Below, piece after piece: positions 46,046-57,722 of a DNA stretch of 64,000 nt (its first letter is position 1; each line of letters starts with the position of its first letter). The stretch is from contig NC_086258.1 in the NCBI RefSeq assembly GCF_021018805.1, positions 4,627,081 through 4,691,080 of the forward strand, given 5' to 3'. The notes under the pieces were generated by a model that saw nothing but the letters and a program-made list of their open reading frames with translations, was not told the origin of the DNA and ran no database searches. The position numbers and the translations under genes were made by a program. The stretch is from Prinia subflava (Eukaryota; Chordata; Aves; Passeriformes; Cisticolidae).

Positions 46046-47886
46046 AAGCCAAGATCCATTTTTGTCTGACATGAGCTACGCAAAATTTTTAGAATCAGTT
46101 GCCTGTGCTGCTGCTCCAGTCAGTGAAGTGCAAGAGAGATCTCCAAAGAGAGCACCACCTCTCCCTGCCATCCACGGAGTGATTCACACTCTGGAGGTGT
46201 TCCTCTGCCTGGCAGGAACCTGCGTGACAACGCTGGCCCAGATACCTTTGGGAGGGATAAAATTAGGTGAGATCATTCCCACCCTTTGTCTCAGTCTCCC
46301 ACAGGTACAGAGATAACGGCAATGCCATCTCTGGTCTTTTGGATTTGCTGGATTTCTTTTAAAGAAAAAGCAAAATGTGGCCTGATTACATCCAAGTTGT
46401 ACTAACACAGTCCTGTAAATAAGAAAAATACAGGTTTGGAATTCCAGTAACTACGGTTTGACCTCCACGAACACAGCATAAAACCAAGGAGTGGATGGAA
46501 AAACCAGGTTTAGTTGATGAAAAATTTTAAGAGAAATGGGTGGAAAATTATCTGGCTGCATTCATTAAACATCTGAAGTATCTCAGGAAGGTTGGATGAA
46601 ATTAGAAGAAATGATTAAAATGCTACCACATATAAATCTTCTGTGACAGTGAATATACGTGCAGTAAGTCAGAACTGGAACAGGTTGAGAAATGTTCTTC
46701 AGGGATTCTTTTTCTGACAAAAAAATGGCATTTTACTGAAATCAACCTATCCTGAGGAACATGTCAATTTAAGTGATTCTTTTTTTTTTTTTCCATAAGA
46801 AATTGAACTGAAATGAAATGTTCCCAATAAGGTTCAACTCTATCAGAACAGAATGTTTCAAATTTTTTGGAGGTTGAAATGATTCCATTAAAAATATTTT
46901 ATGCAGATCTGTAATGCTTAAAATATCAAAACTGGAAGAAAGTACTTGGCATAGATCAAAACTAGTACGCTGAATAACCACAGATTATGGAGTTTTTTTA
47001 AGATTTCTTTTGGAATAATTTCCTTTACATATCTTAAAAAGGAAAAAAAACCCACCCAGCCCTAAATCTGGAAGGGTAGAACTCAAATAATGTTCAATTT
47101 TGCTTCAGCATAAAGCATCTCACTTGAAGCAGATTTATCTTCATTTTTATGTGTCACCCGCTGTTTTAATCTGTGGATAAGACAAACAAACCAAACCCTT
47201 ACAGCATAAATATTTCTGTCGATGTGTTGTTAACAAAGGAGCTGCTGAGGACCTCTGGTGCTGTGGATATTGTGGTTGTAGGAGCCACCTTCCCAGGCAG
47301 GAAGACAACTCCTGCAATTCCCTCAGAACCGTCTCTCAGCTTCCTTCTCAAACAAATAAACCTGTTCAGTCTCCTTCATGCTGTCCTATTTCACACACCC
47401 AATTCCTACAGAGTCCTTTTTCCAGGCCCCAGTGTCCCCTGCCCTTCCCACCTGGCAGCTCCCTGCGGGTCAGTCTGGTTTTCCCTGTAAATGCAGCATT
47501 CCCCAGGGTTTCTAATTCACATTCTCCTCGGGGGGAGCCCTGCAGCTCTCAAGGAAGAGAGAGCTCAGGCAGCTCCTGAGCCCCAGGTTTGACAGGCTCC
47601 AAAGACTCATTTCATCAGCAGTTAATCTCCAACAATCCTCTAAACGTTATCTGTTAAGACTGGAGCAAGCAGTGCAGCTTTGCCAGACTTTAGACTTGTT
47701 ATTAGTTTTCATAATTTTTCTCAAAAGAACATAAGACTGAATCAATCTCCCAGACCTAATATGTTGATAATCGTTTTGAAATATTTAAAGCTTCACTTCT
47801 GAAAGCTTGACTGAAATACCCACCTTGAGTCTCTCCTGGTGGTTTCTTGGCTCTTAATTTGGTGCTCTCTTTTCCTCTATGACACC
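46046..47886. other. Mostly unique; AT-rich debris at 46690-46900
   Basis: The stretch 46690-46900 has GAAATG/CATTTC-type words suggestive of a very old DNA-transposon remnant, too diverged to name. A T-run lies at 46780-46792. No gene was recognised. Confidence 0.4.
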
Positions 47887-47930
47887 TGGTGGTCTTGGAG
47901 GTCTTTTCCAACCTTAATGATCCTATCACT
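47887..47930 (+). mobile_element. CR1 LINE, minimal 3' tail
   Basis: 'ggtcttggaggtcttttcca' followed by 'accttaatgatcctatcact' is the last ~44 bp of a CR1. The octamer region is mutated. Confidence 0.75.
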
Positions 47931-49534
47931 CCCAAGTTGTTCTGTTGTCTCACAAACATTTCTCTCCTATCTACTCCCAATCTTGTCCTGAGATTTGCTT
48001 CAAAATTTCTATTTTTTTTTCATAATGAGGTACAAAAACACCTTCCCCCAGCTGACTTCTGATGCTCCATTTATTGGGTACCTCCTGGCCACAGTAGGTT
48101 CCTCCTACTGTAATGGTTACAATGCAAAATTCGTGTCACTTTTATAGTCCTGCATAACACCCTGTAAAATTAGAAGTGTCTGCCCTTATTGCCCATAGAG
48201 ACATCCCAAGCCACTCCAAGGACTGGACTTGCAGTAGATCCAGATCCCTAAGAGATACGAAGAGAGATGTGACTTTGAAAATACAGTGGAGCCACATTGT
48301 GAAATGAAAAGCACCCTCTTTGTTCCCAGAGCCCACTGAGCCACCCTGTTACCTACATTTAACTTATCCTCAAGGTTTCCTGGCTGTTTTATCTGTCCAG
48401 ATCACAACTCAACCTGCTACACCCGTCCCGAGGTGTTAAATCACACCTGCTTTGGTGCTAAAATAAGCTCTCACAGAATTCAGCTGGACTGGCTGCCGTG
48501 CAGTTTTGAAAACAGCCTGGAGACAAGCTCTAATGTCACTGCAGCACGTGTTCAGTGCTGCTGCAAGGCACTGTTTACCTCTGGCATTTATTTTTCCCTG
48601 ATGTGAATAACTGGAAGATCGGGAGCCGAGTCCCATGGCACTGTATCCCTGATATAACAACAGATTGAATCCTCACACGAGGCAATAATGGTGAAATTGT
48701 GCAGCATCTGAAATAGGCAGCCCCCAGATCTCCACGTAGCACGCGCCTCCTTACAGAGATCAAGGCAAGCAGAAAGAAACAAGATATTTAACAGAGGAAT
48801 CTCTGCATCCCATTGCATACTAATTAGACACCAGACACGGATACATCAGGGGAAGCAGAGGGAGGAAGGAGGGGAAAAAATTCTCTTGGCAAGACAACGT
48901 TGCATTTCAATCTTTCACCTTCACTGCGTAATGGGATGTGATGGAACATTAAAACAAACAAACAGCTTTTGGTGTTTACAAGAAATGTTTAAATAGGAGC
49001 TTGTGAGCCAGAGGTGTTGCACAGAACATCTGGAGCAGTGGAAAACAATGCGATTACGCAGATGAGTCAGATTCATTAGGCTATAAAATCCCCAGTAATG
49101 AACGCACGGAAGGGACTTGCACGTAGATTGTCATCTACAGCAAAAAAAAAAAAAAATAAATAAAATAAAATAAACCAAGCCAACAAACCCCTAGATAATA
49201 AACTTGGCAGTCCCTTCCCTGCCCACCCCCTCTCCCTCATCCCCTTTGGAATGATATTCCCAGCGTAATTACAAAGCTGGGTACGTGCAGCTCAAGGCCC
49301 GTGTGAGAGGCAGAGGCTCAGACCCTGCAGGGGCGGTGCCTGGGGAGGAGGGAAGGGGTGTGGGATGCTCTCATCCCTGGGATGAGACATTCAGCACCTT
49401 CCTCTCCCCTGCACACCCATCACGAGCCATGGTGTGGGATACTGGTGGTGTGTGTGGCCCACTCCTTATGATCTGAGAGTGCAGACCCCTCTCAGGCAGG
49501 AAAAAATGTGATTTAAGGGACATCTTGGGTGAAA
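47931..49534. other. Unique sequence, nothing recognised
   Basis: A-rich simple sequence at 49142-49173 (A-run, then AAATA/AAAAT units). The stretch 49030-49140 contains TGAGTCA (an AP-1-type site) and several CpGs without any recognised repeat. No gene was seen. Confidence 0.4.
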
Positions 49535-49700
49535 CAAGTTAAAAGGACCTTTTCTTCACACAGAGGGTGCTTCTGTTGTGCAGCTCCTCGCCACACTGGA
49601 CGCTGAAGTTTTAATGTATCAAAGGGAGGTTGGGTGGAAAACCAATCCATTGGCAGCTTTTGAGTACAAAAAGGCTGAATTTAGAGCAGAGAGGCTCAGA
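49535..49700 (+). mobile_element. Ancient CR1/L3-type LINE fragment
   Basis: 'ccttttcttcacacagaggg' is followed by 'gcagctcctcgccacactgg' and 'aaccaatccattggcagctt'. This resembles older CR1-clade 3' regions ('tttcacac...', 'aactccttgccac...', '...tccattaatggct'). Highly diverged, so subfamily and edges are uncertain. Confidence 0.45.
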
Positions 49701-50934
49701 GCTGCACAATCCAGGGAGAGGAAAGGCACAGGCAGAAGCAGCTCTGACACTGCTCAGTTCTGATACTCACAGTGAGAAGCTGCCTGAGGTATGGCACAGG
49801 GCTCTGTGGGCACCTGGCACAGCCCAGCCTGGCATTTCAGTGCTCAGGTATTTCACCTTCAGTGACTCGTGGAACCTGAACATGCATCAAGAGTGAAAAC
49901 TGGGCACTGTCACCAACTCATTCCTCAAAAAACACTGGCCAACAAAGAGTCAGAAATTTCAGTCATGGCCACAGGACTATTAATGCAGCAGCCAGAGGAG
50001 AAAAGAGTCCCTTAGCCTTGTCTAGCAAATTTTAGTGAGATATCTTTGAAGAAGCCCCCGAATGTCTGGGCTGCCTCCACAAAACTCGGCTCCAGCCACC
50101 TCTCTCTCACCAGCAGATCAGCAATGGCAGAATTCTCCTCAAAGCAAGGTTAGCATTAGCCTGGACAGATGTTTCAGGATCTTTTATCACATTGGAATTA
50201 CTGGATGTTTTCAGCTAAACTGAAGAGCATCTCAGCCACCTTTTTAGCTCTTTCCTGAGCACAGATGTTTTTAAAAAACCCTCTTGTGGGTTTTATCCAT
50301 TGGTGCTTCCTGGGTAATGTATCCTCACTTCCTGAAAGTCCTCATTACTCAGAGGATTCTTTTTTCTTAAAAGCCCATTTATAGAGATGGCTTTTTTTTT
50401 TCTTTCCAGTAGATCTATTTCCCCCTGGACTATGTCTGTCTGGGGAATCTCATTCAAGGACAATTGGGCTTCAGATTAGGAAATCAGACTGCTAAATCCC
50501 TTAGTTATCTTTGAAAATCCCATCCTTGAAGCTTAAGTCAGATGAGAGCTTCTCTGCTTTCTGTAATTTTCTGGTTTTCAACTCCATTTCTGAAAGATTT
50601 TTTTTTCTCATGGGCAGAAGACTGTGACCTTCATAGAGAAATGAAATCAGTTCAACAGAATAAACAATAATTAAATTTTCATAGGAAAATATATTTTCAA
50701 TTTTCTGTTTCTCACTGAGGGTTAAATAACTAAATCATTGCAATTTCTTTATTTTCTTTGCCTTTTGAGGGAAAACAGTTACCTGGGCTGTTTATTTACG
50801 TTTCACTCCCAGCATGTATTAGATTTGCTCATTCTTAGCACTGAGTCCTGGAGTGGCACTTGAGGAATGGTGAACTTGGGGATCCTTTCCCAGCTTCATC
50901 CCTCACTGGCCACATCTCCCATCACTGCTTTGCC
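49701..50934. other. Unique sequence, nothing recognised
   Basis: T-runs lie at about 50392-50402 and 50599-50606. No gene or element was recognised. Confidence 0.45.
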
Positions 50935-51030
50935 TCTTACCAGTTCAACCTCCTTATCTGTGGCATGAATTAATTCATATTTGTGGAGTGCTTTGATATC
51001 TTCACATAAGTACCAAGCCTGCTGATGAGA
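50935..51030 (+). repeat. Possible MIR-type SINE 3' fragment
   Basis: 'cctccttatctgtggcatga' is followed by 'ttcatatttgtggagtgctt' and 'tgatatcttcacataagtac'. This parallels a sauropsid MIR 3' part ('...cccatctgtaaaatg...', 'tgtaaagtgctttgagatct...'). Diverged. Confidence 0.4.
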
Positions 51031-51147
51031 GAAAATGCAAGTGTCACCCGTGGTACTTGGACTTGAAGGTTTGAGAGATCCCTCAGTGCTGAGTCCAAGG
51101 TTCCTGGCAGATGGGGCTCAGGGCAGAGGCACAACAGCAGGTGGAAC

Positions 51148-51235
51148 CATGGAATCATAGACTGGGGTGTGCTGGAAGGCACCTCAGAGGACCCTCCACT
51201 TCCAGAACCCCAGCTGGGATCTCACCAGAGATCTC
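51148..51235 (-). mobile_element. CR1 LINE 3' tail
   Basis: 'catggaatcatag' (octamer units in reverse complement) is followed by 'gctggaaggcacctcagagg' and 'accctccacttccagaaccc'. This is the reverse-strand CR1 terminus of ~90 bp. Confidence 0.7.
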
Positions 51236-53054
51236 TCCCCAGACTCCACAGAATGGGTTGTAGGTGGCTGCAAAACTCTCATCCCGCACCAGCCCAGGAA
51301 GATTGTAGGAAATGAACTGAATCAGTCTCATTTTTAAATGAGGGCACATTGAGGCACATGGCAATTAAGGAGTGGAGTTAGTGAAAGGAGGCTGTTCCTG
51401 TGCTGTGAGTATTTCTGAGATGACAGGGATGAGCAGTGGTACATTTCAATGTGAATGAGGTGGAAATATTCACCTGGCTGTGAAAAGGGAAGCAGAATGG
51501 GTCGGGCTGTTTCAGAATTAGGTGTCTGTTTTGCTCTCCCCACAGCTGCTCGCTACAGCTTCAAACTGAGAGAGATGAGAGTATTCAAGAAGTACCTAAC
51601 TGGGGCACTCCTGACAATTTCAGAATGCTCGGGACAGTTTTATTTTTAGTATCAATGGATTGAAAAACTTGTCAAAACTGCCACGTTCCTGGGGAACAAA
51701 GCCACACCTGGGCACACAAACCTGCCTGGCCTCAGGTGAGCTGGTACCTGCGTGTGCTCAGACCCTGCTGTGCTTCCCCAGCCTCCCACCTGCCATTCCC
51801 CATGGACACTGATCCATTCACCACAGAGTGCCACTTGCAGAGATTAATTGCATCCTTCCCCACATCACAAGCACATCCAGAGTGAATCAGGAGTGTCTCT
51901 CAGTCAGGAACCTCCATGTGCCTCTGCATCTCCTTCCTGCCTGGCAGCCAGCCCAAGTTCCCAAAGCACCAGGACTTTCAGCCAAGACTTTCAGCCCCTG
52001 ACAGACAGCCCTGCACCCTCTTCCATGGAGAGCAGAGACCACCACAGAGCTCAGGGGGAGAACCTGCATCTCATTTCCCAGGTTCTCCCTAAATCTGGGT
52101 GCCAGGCTGCTGAGAGAGGCTCCATCCCCTGCAGGGCACTGGGCCACGCTCACCCAGACATCAGCTCAGCACTGCCTCAGCCTGACACTGCCACCGTGCT
52201 CCAGGGATAACAGACTTGATGGATTTCACACTTTAAGGCTTTTGCTTTGAAAGAGCCTCGGCTTTTATCTTAGCAAAGTACAGCTTTTTAACCTAAAAAT
52301 AGCCCGCCCAAGCTCCTTCCATCGGAACAGCAGAAGATGAGCTGGCAACTCTCAATTTTTGGTGCTTCTCTATCAGAAAGATGAAACATTTTTCCCTATA
52401 ATCCTACAAAATGGAATGTTTAGGGTTTCAGAGGTTACTGGAATTTTCCCTGGCAGCTGGTCAAATATGTGATCCCATTAGAGCTTCTTTGATGAGGAAG
52501 TGTAGCTTGACTCAGACAGAAAATGAGTACAGGAGGAGAGAGCATGTCAAAGGAAAGAGAGAAGTCAAGAGAACAGGAAGGGGAAAAAACCTGCATGAAC
52601 CAAGAGTTTTAATGTACCACACTCTGTCTCTTCACAGATGAAGAGAGGAAATTGCATCCAAAACTCACATAAATGCCCAAACTCTTATTATGAATGAGGA
52701 AGAAGCAGCTCTGTTCTCTCTCTGCAAGGGAAAAAGGTCATGGTGATGCCTTTTCCATCTCTGAGAGGCCAGGGAAGGCCAGGAATTGCATCTTTCCCAC
52801 TGGCAGGGCTTCCAGACCCGAGCAGGAGAAAACACCTGGCAACCTGGGATTTAAAAAAAATAATAATAATTCAACTCCTGCTGGATGCCAGGCTCGATGC
52901 TGATTGCTTGTCAGTTCACTTAGCACCACACATGCAGCCACAGTCAGAGCAGCCAGGTCAGAGCATGAGAAAAGGACCAGGGATGGTGTTTGGGAGGCTC
53001 CATTGTCAGTCTGTGGATGGCTCTGAGGTACAAAATGCTCGGGGGCTGCCAGGA
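51236..53054. other. Unique sequence, nothing recognised
   Basis: GC-moderate. The 120-codon forward ORF at 51848-52210 is anonymous. No element was recognised before the minisatellite. Confidence 0.45.
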
Positions 53055-53280
53055 CCACTGCAACGACCACTGCAACAGCCACTGCAACGACCACTGCAAC
53101 AGCCACTGCAACAACCACTGCAACAACCACTGCAACAACCACTGCAGCAACCACTGCAACGACCACTGCAACAACCACTGCAACATCCACTGCAACATCC
53201 ACTGCCAGCATCCACTGCAACAACCACTGAACAGTCACTGCAACAGCCACTGCAACAACCACTGCAACAGCCACTGCCAG
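53055..53280 (+). repeat. 12-bp minisatellite, ~19 units
   Basis: Units of CCACTGCAACNN follow one another from 53055. The last two bases vary (GA, AG, AA, AT). A 13-base unit near 53199 and a shortened one near 53231 shift the phase. Since 12 is a multiple of 3, up to four overlapping ORFs (121-243 codons) run across it on both strands (CNNH/CNSH, LQQP, VAVV and CSGC repeats). These are products of the repeat, with no start or domain context supporting translation. Confidence 0.97.
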
Positions 53281-54369
53281 CAGCCCCGTGAGCCCTGCAG
53301 CAGGGGAGGCAGGCTGCAGGTGCTCTGTGACGGGTGCACAGGCACAGGAGCTGTGTCCAAATCCAAACCATGGGTGCACCGTCCTGGGGAATGATGAAAT
53401 CTTGGCACAGAATGGAAATAAGCTACCTGAAGATTTATTAGGTCTCTGAGAGTGTCCAGCACTTCTCAAAATGGCTTAAAAATAGCGAGGAGCTCTTCAG
53501 GGGCAAGAGGAACACGGGAAACGCCCCAAATCCATCCCACCTCTGGGACACAGGGGTCACTCCAAGTGGCAAGGCCTGATCAGCACAGATTTAGGAGCCC
53601 TGTGGAGGCATTCAGTGCTGCCTGCTTTCTCCAAGCCCACCAAACAGCCAGCAGGAGAGCTCACAGCCCCTCTGCTGGAGCTCCCAGAGCAGCCCAAAGG
53701 CTTTGCACTGGCCAGGCTGCTCAGATTGGGAAAAAAATGGGTTGCAGTGGGTTATCTCCTGTGGTAAAGGTGGACTCGTGTTTCCTAGGAGGAAAAGGGC
53801 TCAGCACAAGACAACCTTGTTCCCTCCTGTCGCTGTGTCAGAAGTCTGTCTGCGTGTGAGTCCGTGCACGCAGCTCACCCAGACACATCTGTGTAAATGA
53901 TCCTTCTTCTCTAGGTGTGTGTCTGCATCTCCCCAGCCACCAAGCTTCCCTGGCTGGGTTTAAAATAAACCAATGAGTTTCTCTCGTTTTAAGGCAGTTT
54001 GGGGTGCCTCAGTCACACCCCGCCACACCTCACCCTCTCACATTCATTGACACCCTCTCACACTCAGTCCTATAAATAAAAGCCTTGCCACAACAGGAAA
54101 TATCTTCTAATTAACACCCCAGACACAGTCTCCTGGCTGCCTTCCACTCCTTCCCATTTTAGAGAGCTGGAGGCTCTTTTACTTTTTCTTGCAACATTCC
54201 CTTAAAGACCCATCGATGTTTCCTTGAGACCATTTGCAACGAGGAGGAGGAAAAAAAGAAAAGGCACCCAGTGGAGGGTATCAGATGGTAGCAGGAGATA
54301 AATCATGTGCCTTCCTTTCCCTGACCCACTACTGAGCACTGCTGTGAAAACAGGCTCTCAAAAACATCC
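53281..54369. other. Unique sequence, nothing recognised
   Basis: The 135-codon forward ORF at 53452-53859 is anonymous. No element was recognised. Confidence 0.45.
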
Positions 54370-54545
54370 TGTTCTACACAGTTACAGCTGGAAAAGGCCT
54401 CTTAGATCAAGCAGCCCAGCTCCCTGCCTCTGGGATAACTCCCTGGTGTACACTTTATGCTATTTTGTCCAGCCTAATTATCCATCCCTGCTGTTAATGG
54501 GATGGAGCACCAAACTCTCAGGACTGCCTCCACCCTTCAGGGTTC
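54370..54545 (-). mobile_element. Older CR1 LINE 3' fragment
   Basis: 'cagttacagctggaaaaggc' is followed by 'ctcttagatcaagcagccca', 'tattttgtccagcctaatta' and 'gggatggagcaccaaactct'. It is the reverse complement of an old CR1 3' region ('gctggaaaaggcctcaaagatcat...', 'tgtccaacctg...'). The octamer is gone. Confidence 0.6.
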
Positions 54546-56244
54546 TTCTATTGTTCTCCTCTTCCTGGTGGCTCCTAGGGCTGAGTTTTGAGGCTACATC
54601 ATTTTAGGCTCTGACACTTTAAGCCCTTAAAGAGTGTCCTCACGATCTCACACTTCAGTGCAACATGCAGACTGTAGCTTGAATCTGGGGACCTTTGTGC
54701 ATTAATAAAAAAGCAGACCTTTTAGAAGAGATGAAGTGTTAAGGAAAAGATGTTGCTGTTCTGTGGTTTGAGTCGGGGATTGGAGGTTTCTCTGTCTCCA
54801 CAAAATGCAACAGTTCATGTGTGTGCAGGTACAAACATAAGCATGCACATCTCTGCCTGTGCTGCAGCTGCAGCTCTTTATTTACACACCATGGTCTCTA
54901 TGTAGGTGAGCGTCCACACAGGCATGAATACACTCAGTGGCACAAAGCCTCAGCCTGACAAGTGGCTTGGTATTTCTCCTCTCATTTCCCTCACACCCAG
55001 CAGCCTGAGGCCAGCAAAAAGTCTGTCATGTCATGGCAAAGCTCTCGTGATAGTCCCAGGCTGGTCTAAACTCCTGCCCTGCCCTCCCTGAGCACTGAGT
55101 GCCTCTGATCAGGCTTCATTTTACTACACCTGGCACCTGCCTTTCATTGCCAGACTGATTTCCAAATGAAAGCAGGCTGGTGTCTGCTGTCTCAGGCTGT
55201 CTCTTTGTCACAGCATTTGAGGAGATGAGGTTTTGATGTGTTTCATAAAAATGTCATCAGGTAATGGAGAGAGTGCTGCTAATGAACCTCAGCCCTTGAT
55301 TAGCCAGCAGAGCATGCTCATGAATCAGGGATGCAGCAGATGAACCATCTAAGGAAGAGTCAGCAGTGAGACCTAGAGGTAAAAATCTTGGGGCCAGGCT
55401 CTCCCCAGCCCCTTTCCCACAGAGCCATCCCCAGCTTGCTCCCACCAGTCTGGCAGCCCAGCTCTCCCTGTGCTCTCAGGAAACACCTCCCTCAGTCACA
55501 GGGAGGAGGGAAGATCCTAATCCCCAACAGAGGTCTCAGAGAAGGAAATCTCCCCCCTGCCCTCCACTGCCAGTTTCCAGGGAACTCCTTCTCCCTTGTG
55601 CCAGGAAATCCCCCACTATCCCTGTTTCTCTCCTTGCTGGTCCATAGGCACCTGCTCCAGCATGTATGTCAGGACTTTCCCATAATTACAGTCTCCCCCA
55701 CTGTCTTTCCAAAATTCCTTGCTTCAGACATTCGTGTAAATCTGTTCTGCACTCACACAGTACTTCAAATCAGGCTTTGAAATGTTTCTCTTTAGCCTTT
55801 TAACTCATTCCTGTAAGAGGCACATTGCAGAGTGGGGGTTTCCCTGCTGTGTCAGGGAGCCCTGGGCCATGACAAGGCTCACGAGAGGGGAGAGGACTCT
55901 GCTGTCCATGTCCAGGACTCCTCTTTCACTCAGGAATCCACCAGTTCTTGCTTTGTGTGTCTGTCCTGCCACACAGTAAAAACTCCTGGGCTCTTCCCAG
56001 TGAATCTATCTGCAGTAGCAAACCTCCAAATCCTTTTGTTTTAGCTCTAAGAGAGAAAAACTTTGATTTCTGACTTATCTGCCTCCTAAAGAGAGAGGGA
56101 ACTGCTCCAACCTTCATCAGCTTGCATTCTGCCTGGGCAGAGAAAGCAGAGAAATGGTGTCAGTAGCAGTCAAAGGAAGGGAAAGGTCATTGCTCTCCAT
56201 CCCCGTGCTCTGCTGACCCCTCTGAGCCTCCCCAGCTGGAGCAG
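54546..56244. other. Unique sequence, nothing recognised
   Basis: ORFs of 93-130 codons between 55366 and 55780 overlap in two frames and are anonymous. No element was recognised. Confidence 0.45.
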
Positions 56245-56296
56245 CCAGTGCTTTTTCCCCTGCCAGTGCCTTTTCCCCTGCCAGTGCCTTTCCCCC
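56245..56296 (+). repeat. 3 x 18-bp tandem repeat
   Basis: 'ccagtgctttttcccctg' at 56245, 'ccagtgccttttcccctg' at 56263 and a third unit from 56281 that decays at its end. It produces a short GEKALA-type repeat in a reverse ORF, not a supported protein. Confidence 0.92.
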
Positions 56297-57294
56297 ACGG
56301 CTGCCAGGGAGTGCCACTTCCAGACTGAAAGCACCAGCACAGCCCAAGCTGTTGAGCACCAGGGGCAGGCTGTGCTCACCCAGCAGTGAAGAGAGGGGCA
56401 GCACCCAGCAGCAGGCAGCAGGCAGGGCTTGCTGTGCCTCCAGGGCTGCCTGCCCTGCTAACAGGAGCCAGGTCTCCTGGCTGGTCCTGCTCCATCCTTG
56501 GCTGAGGCAGCAGGAACCATGTGCTGAGTCTGCTTCAGCTGGGAATTACACCCTGCATATCTTACATCTATCAGTGTAAAAATAGGATGTTTGAATAAGG
56601 GGTGTTAAAATTGCCACCTCAGTCTGATTTCTCATGCTGTGTAAGATAACATATGGCAGAGGCTGAACTCCAACGGGGAACTCAGGAAGCGAGCAGACAA
56701 ATAAGTTGTTTAACCCTTTCAGCCCCTTGGACGTGGTCTGGAGCTCTGCAGGAGGAGGGTGCACACAGGTAAAGGTGGGCAGCACCTTCAGCCTCATCTG
56801 CACATCAGGCATGAGAGCAGTGCAGTGCTCTGAGCCCAGCAAGCTGAGCTGCAAGGCCCAGGCTGACTGTGAGAGCACCACAGAACAGCATCACCTCACC
56901 TTTCACTGCTGCCTCCTTTGGCAGCTCAGGCTGGAGCTGCCCCTCCCCAGGGCAGAGGGCCCAGCAATCCTGTGTGCACGGTGCCCGAGGGGGTCAGCAA
57001 GGAGAGTTCTGCACGAGTGAAGCTCATCAGGAAGGGGTTAGGGCACAGCAAATGCTGCTGTTTGACTTGCAGCTGCAAATCTGGGATGAGGCTGCCAAAA
57101 TCATTCCTGCACTGAGCAAAGAGTGGCAAGAATGGATGAGTGCAGAGGGAGTCTGTCAGCAGTGGTGCTGGGCCAAGAGAGCCCTGTTTTCCCAGCTGGA
57201 CTTTCCCAGTTGCAGTCACTGAGATTTACAAGAAATGCTTGAGCAGACATCCCTCAAACTGCTTGATACAGAGGTGGGAGAGAAAGGGGAGAGG
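56297..57294. other. Unique GC-moderate sequence
   Basis: Several overlapping ORFs of 97-117 codons (56546-57222) on both strands are anonymous. No splice pair supports any of them over the others. Confidence 0.4.
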
Positions 57295-57722
57295 TCACAG
57301 AATCATAGAATCATAAAATTATTGAGTTACAGACTCGCTGAATCATTGAATCACAGAGTCACAGGATCATGGGACCATTGAATCACTAAGGCTGGACAAG
57401 ACCTCCAAGATCATGCTGCCAATCTTCAACTGAACATCACTATGTGAACTCAAGTACAGCACCAAGTGCCACCTTGAGTCATTTCTTGAATTCCTCCAGG
57501 GGTGGTGACTCCAAAACCTCCATGTGCAGCCTGCCTCAATGCATGACAACCCTCTCCATGAAGAAATTCTTCCAGGTGTCCAACCTGAACCTCTTCTGGC
57601 ACAGCTTGAGGCCGTTTCCTCTTGTCCTGTGGCTGTTGCCTGCAGAAGAGGCTGATCCCCACTGGGCTGTTCCCTCTTGTCAGTGAGTTGTAGAGAGTGA
57701 GGAAGTCTCCCCTGAAATTTTG
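57295..57722 (-). mobile_element. CR1 LINE 3' end with expanded octamer array
   Basis: The body (57391-57722) reads in reverse complement as a clear CR1 3' region: 'ggctggacaagacctccaag', 'attcctccaggggtggtgac', 'atgaagaaattcttccaggt' and 'cttgaggccgtttcctcttg'. Its terminus, 57295-57390, is 96 bp of degenerate octamers of the TCACAGAA/TCATTGAA type, 12 units in unbroken 8-bp phase. CR1 copies usually keep two to four such units. Confidence 0.93.

Noticed and set aside
52738..53469. 243-codon reverse ORF and overlapping 134/183-codon forward ORFs
   Set aside because: Generated by the 12-bp minisatellite. Several frames are open at once on both strands, the mark of a repeat and not of a gene.
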